Source: Methylobacterium sp. (GTDB taxonomy: Bacteria > Pseudomonadota > Alphaproteobacteria > Rhizobiales > Beijerinckiaceae). Taken from it: a DNA stretch of 5,023 nucleotides. Position numbers and translations under genes: made by a program. Under the pieces are notes generated by a model, which worked only from the letters and a program-made list of their open reading frames with translations, did not search any database and was not told where the DNA came from. Location of the stretch: NCBI GenBank assembly GCA_021154065.1, contig JAJKJG010000095.1, positions 1-5,023 of the forward strand, written 5' to 3'. Positions within the stretch are counted from its first letter, which is position 1; each line of letters begins with the position of its first letter. This document shows, one piece after another, positions 1 through 5,023 of the stretch.

Positions 1-1
1 C

Positions 2-2362
<2,361 letters not shown>

Positions 2363-2547
2363 GGCGGGATGGGAGAACCACGTGTGTTTCGATGTATCCT
2401 GCCTTCATGGTCTTGCCTCGATTGCCGCCTTCGACACGGCGAAACGCAAGATGGGCTGCCGGTGCGGGGTTGGCGGTCATCCCGACACAACAAAACCGCC
2501 GCTCTCACGATATCCGGCCGCAGCGCATGATGAAGAATCCCGATCTC
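2363..2547. other. Non-coding gap after gltB, left half
   Basis: These 185 bases separate the gltB stop from the inverted repeat. The open frames that cross them (a GTG start at 2359 overlapping the gltB stop, and a GTG start at 2382) have no Shine-Dalgarno sequence, run on into the repeat, and give arginine- and proline-rich products that resemble no protein I know. I see no convincing promoter, tRNA or terminator. The only local structure is a weak 6-base stem (2472-2477 with 2495-2500, 17-base loop). The right half of the gap (2548-2716) holds the repeat and the gltD ribosome binding site. Confidence 0.6.
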
Positions 2548-2664
2548 CTCATCCTGAGGTGCGAGGAGCGTAGCGACGAGCCTCGAAGCACGCACCGGCG
2601 GTAGGACGCTGCGTCGGCGGGGTTGCGTCCTTCGAGGCTCGCTCCGCTCGCACCTCAGGATGAG
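2548..2664. repeat. Large imperfect inverted repeat between gltB and gltD (REP-like intergenic element)
   Basis: The left arm is 2548-2593 (46 bases), the right arm 2625-2664 (40 bases), and the spacer 2594-2624. Reverse-complementing the right arm gives the same outer 18 bases (CTCATCCTGAGGTGCGAG) and the same inner 11 bases (GAGCCTCGAAG), then one mismatch and a shared ACGC. Between these blocks the left arm has 12 bases (GAGCGTAGCGAC) and the right arm 6 (CGGAGC when reversed). In RNA, GAGC and GCTC can still pair there, leaving bulges of 8 and 2 bases, so the transcript could form a stem of more than 30 pairs. Sequences of this type recur between genes in many Hyphomicrobiales, as I recall; copy number here cannot be tested. 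No T-run follows the right arm, so it does not look like a standard Rho-independent terminator. It may affect mRNA stability or the GltB:GltD ratio, but that is inference. Confidence 0.85.
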
Positions 2665-2701
2665 AGGCTGGGAGGTCTCGACGCATAAGACGGCTTTGAC
2701 G

Positions 2702-2716
2702 AAAGAAGATGAAAGA
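2702..2716 (+). promoter_or_regulatory. Purine-rich ribosome binding region of gltD
   Basis: The tract before the ATG at 2717 is almost all A and G. An AGAAG core at 2704-2708 lies 8 bases from that ATG, a suitable Shine-Dalgarno spacing, though the match to AGGAGG is only partial. It supports 2717 as the gltD start over the in-frame ATG at 2660, which lies inside the inverted repeat. A second ATG at 2709, out of frame with gltD, has no well-spaced site. Confidence 0.6.
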
Positions 2717-4135
<1,419 letters not shown>

Positions 4136-4150
4136 CGGAGCGTTGGTGCT

Positions 4151-5023
4151 CTACGACGGCGGCCACTTGAACTCGTCGGCGCGTCCGGGCTTCGGCGGCA
4201 CGGGAAGTCCCTCGCGAAGCGCGCGATCGACGAGATAGGCATCGCCGTCGAGCCGCGGCCGGCCCGACGCGAGCGCACCGCCCGGCGAGGTGTCGGGCTT
4301 CGTCAGTGGCAGCACCGGCCCGGCAACCGGGCGAACCGGCAGTGACGGCAGCCCCTGCGGCTCCGGCAACGCCGGCAGCGAAGCGCTGATGACGCGCTCG
4401 ACGTCGAGCTCCTTCGCGGCGGGAGTGCCGTCGGTCGAGGGCGCCGCGACGGCCGTGCCGCCGCGCTGCTCGATCAGGCGTTTCAGCTCGATGTCGGCGA
4501 AATGCGCCGCCTTGCGGGCGCCGGCACGGGTGAAATAGACGCCGTCGGCGCTTCGCAGCCGCACGACCTGGCCCTCCACGTCGGGACCCGTCGCGGCGTA
4601 GCGGTTCTGGTCGTCGACGAAGCCCGGCGAGATGTCGACATAGATCGCGCCGGCCTTCTGCACCCGCTCGCGATAGAGATCGTTGATGGCGAGGAATTCC
4701 GCCGAGGCGCGCTCGTTCTTGACCGGCGGGGTGCCGACCCAGATCAACGGAATCTTCTTCTCCGTGAAAACCTTCACGACGTCGTCGATGCGCTGCCGGT
4801 AGATCTCCTTCCAGCGATCCGAGAGGGGGTCGATGGCATTCTCGCCCTCGCGCATCGCCTGGCGATCGTTGGAGCCGAGCATCACCACTGCATAAGTGAC
4901 CTTCTGGCCGCCGTTCAGGTATTCCTGGATGGCCTTCGGCCAGTCGTAGACGTCCGGCCGGACAAGGCCGCTGTCGGCCCGGACCTTCTTCTCGACGCCG
5001 ATGTCGTCCGCGTCCTCGAAGGC
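4151..5023 (-). CDS. SGNH-hydrolase-fold protein, DUF459-type, partial (N-terminus outside window)
   Basis: The frame is open from the right edge to a TAG at 4151-4153, giving 290 C-terminal residues; the real start is beyond base 5023. The GTG at 4888 falls inside the conserved domain (TYAVVMLGSNDRQ), so it is not the start. Numbering from the edge, the SGNH block III motif GSND is at 50-53, a buried strand with WVGTPP follows, and the block V region reads DGVYFTRAGARK from 160. The N-terminal GDS block with the nucleophilic serine is not visible. After the domain (about residue 190) comes a tail of about 100 residues rich in proline, alanine and glycine, likely disordered, ending EFKWPPS. 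SGNH-fold proteins are often esterases, acyltransferases or deacetylases acting on cell-envelope polymers. DUF459 members are, to my knowledge, poorly characterised and usually predicted to be exported, so I assign no substrate. Tyr163 stands where the catalytic His is usual. The gene converges on gltD with a 15-base gap, so it is a separate transcription unit. Confidence 0.85.
   Translation of the reverse strand, partial: AFEDADDIGVEKKVRADSGLVRPDVYDWPKAIQEYLNGGQKVTYAVVMLGSNDRQAMREGENAIDPLSDRWKEIYRQRIDDVVKVFTEKKIPLIWVGTPPVKNERASAEFLAINDLYRERVQKAGAIYVDISPGFVDDQNRYAATGPDVEGQVVRLRSADGVYFTRAGARKAAHFADIELKRLIEQRGGTAVAAPSTDGTPAAKELDVERVISASLPALPEPQGLPSLPVRPVAGPVLPLTKPDTSPGGALASGRPRLDGDAYLVDRALREGLPVPPKPGRADEFKWPPS

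Noticed and set aside
2472..2500. GGCGGT/ACCGCC stem as a gltB terminator
   Set aside because: The stem has only 6 pairs with a 17-base loop, and no T-run follows. Such pairs are common by chance in GC-rich DNA.
2464..2625. Direct repeat GCGGGGTTG at 2464-2472 and 2617-2625
   Set aside because: A 9-base G-rich match within 354 bases is not persuasive, and the flanking bases do not extend it.
2694..2701. TTTGACG as a possible -35 promoter element for gltD
   Set aside because: A -10 box at normal spacing would fall on or after the gltD start codon, so it cannot drive a normal leadered gltD transcript.
2660..2716. A longer gltD using the upstream in-frame ATG at 2660
   Set aside because: The ATG is inside the right arm of the repeat, lacks a ribosome binding site, and the extra 19 residues do not resemble GltD N-termini. 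[12 protein letters not shown] at 2717 does.

Overview
The window looks like a chromosomal core region of a GC-rich alphaproteobacterium. Three things suggest this: strong G/C preference at third codon positions, GltB and GltD sequences of the proteobacterial type, and an intergenic palindrome of the 'CTCATCCTGAGGTGCGAG...CCTCGAAG' kind, which I recall as common between genes in Hyphomicrobiales (Rhizobiales). A DUF459-type protein at the right edge fits the same order. I cannot name a genus from this sequence alone.

Layout: bases 2-2362 (+) are the C-terminal half of gltB, the large subunit of NADPH-dependent glutamate synthase, cut by the left edge. Bases 2363-2716 are a 354-base gap with no convincing gene; its second half holds a large imperfect inverted repeat (2548-2664). 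Bases 2717-4135 (+) are a complete gltD, the small subunit. After a 15-base gap, bases 5023-4151 (-) hold a convergent gene cut by the right edge. It encodes an SGNH-hydrolase-fold protein of the DUF459 type with a proline-rich C-terminal tail.

How the genes work together: GltD takes electrons from NADPH through FAD and passes them over iron-sulfur clusters to GltB. GltB uses its [3Fe-4S] cluster and FMN to turn 2-oxoglutarate plus ammonia released from glutamine into glutamate. This is the second half of the GS-GOGAT ammonia assimilation route. The cofactor motifs of both subunits are intact in the visible parts. The convergent SGNH protein has no evident link to this pathway.

I found no sign of a new multi-gene system, phage, CRISPR array or insertion sequence. 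The points most worth a second look are the two-armed repeat between gltB and gltD, whose arms appear to be different variants of one repeat family, and a tyrosine at the position where SGNH hydrolases usually carry the catalytic histidine.
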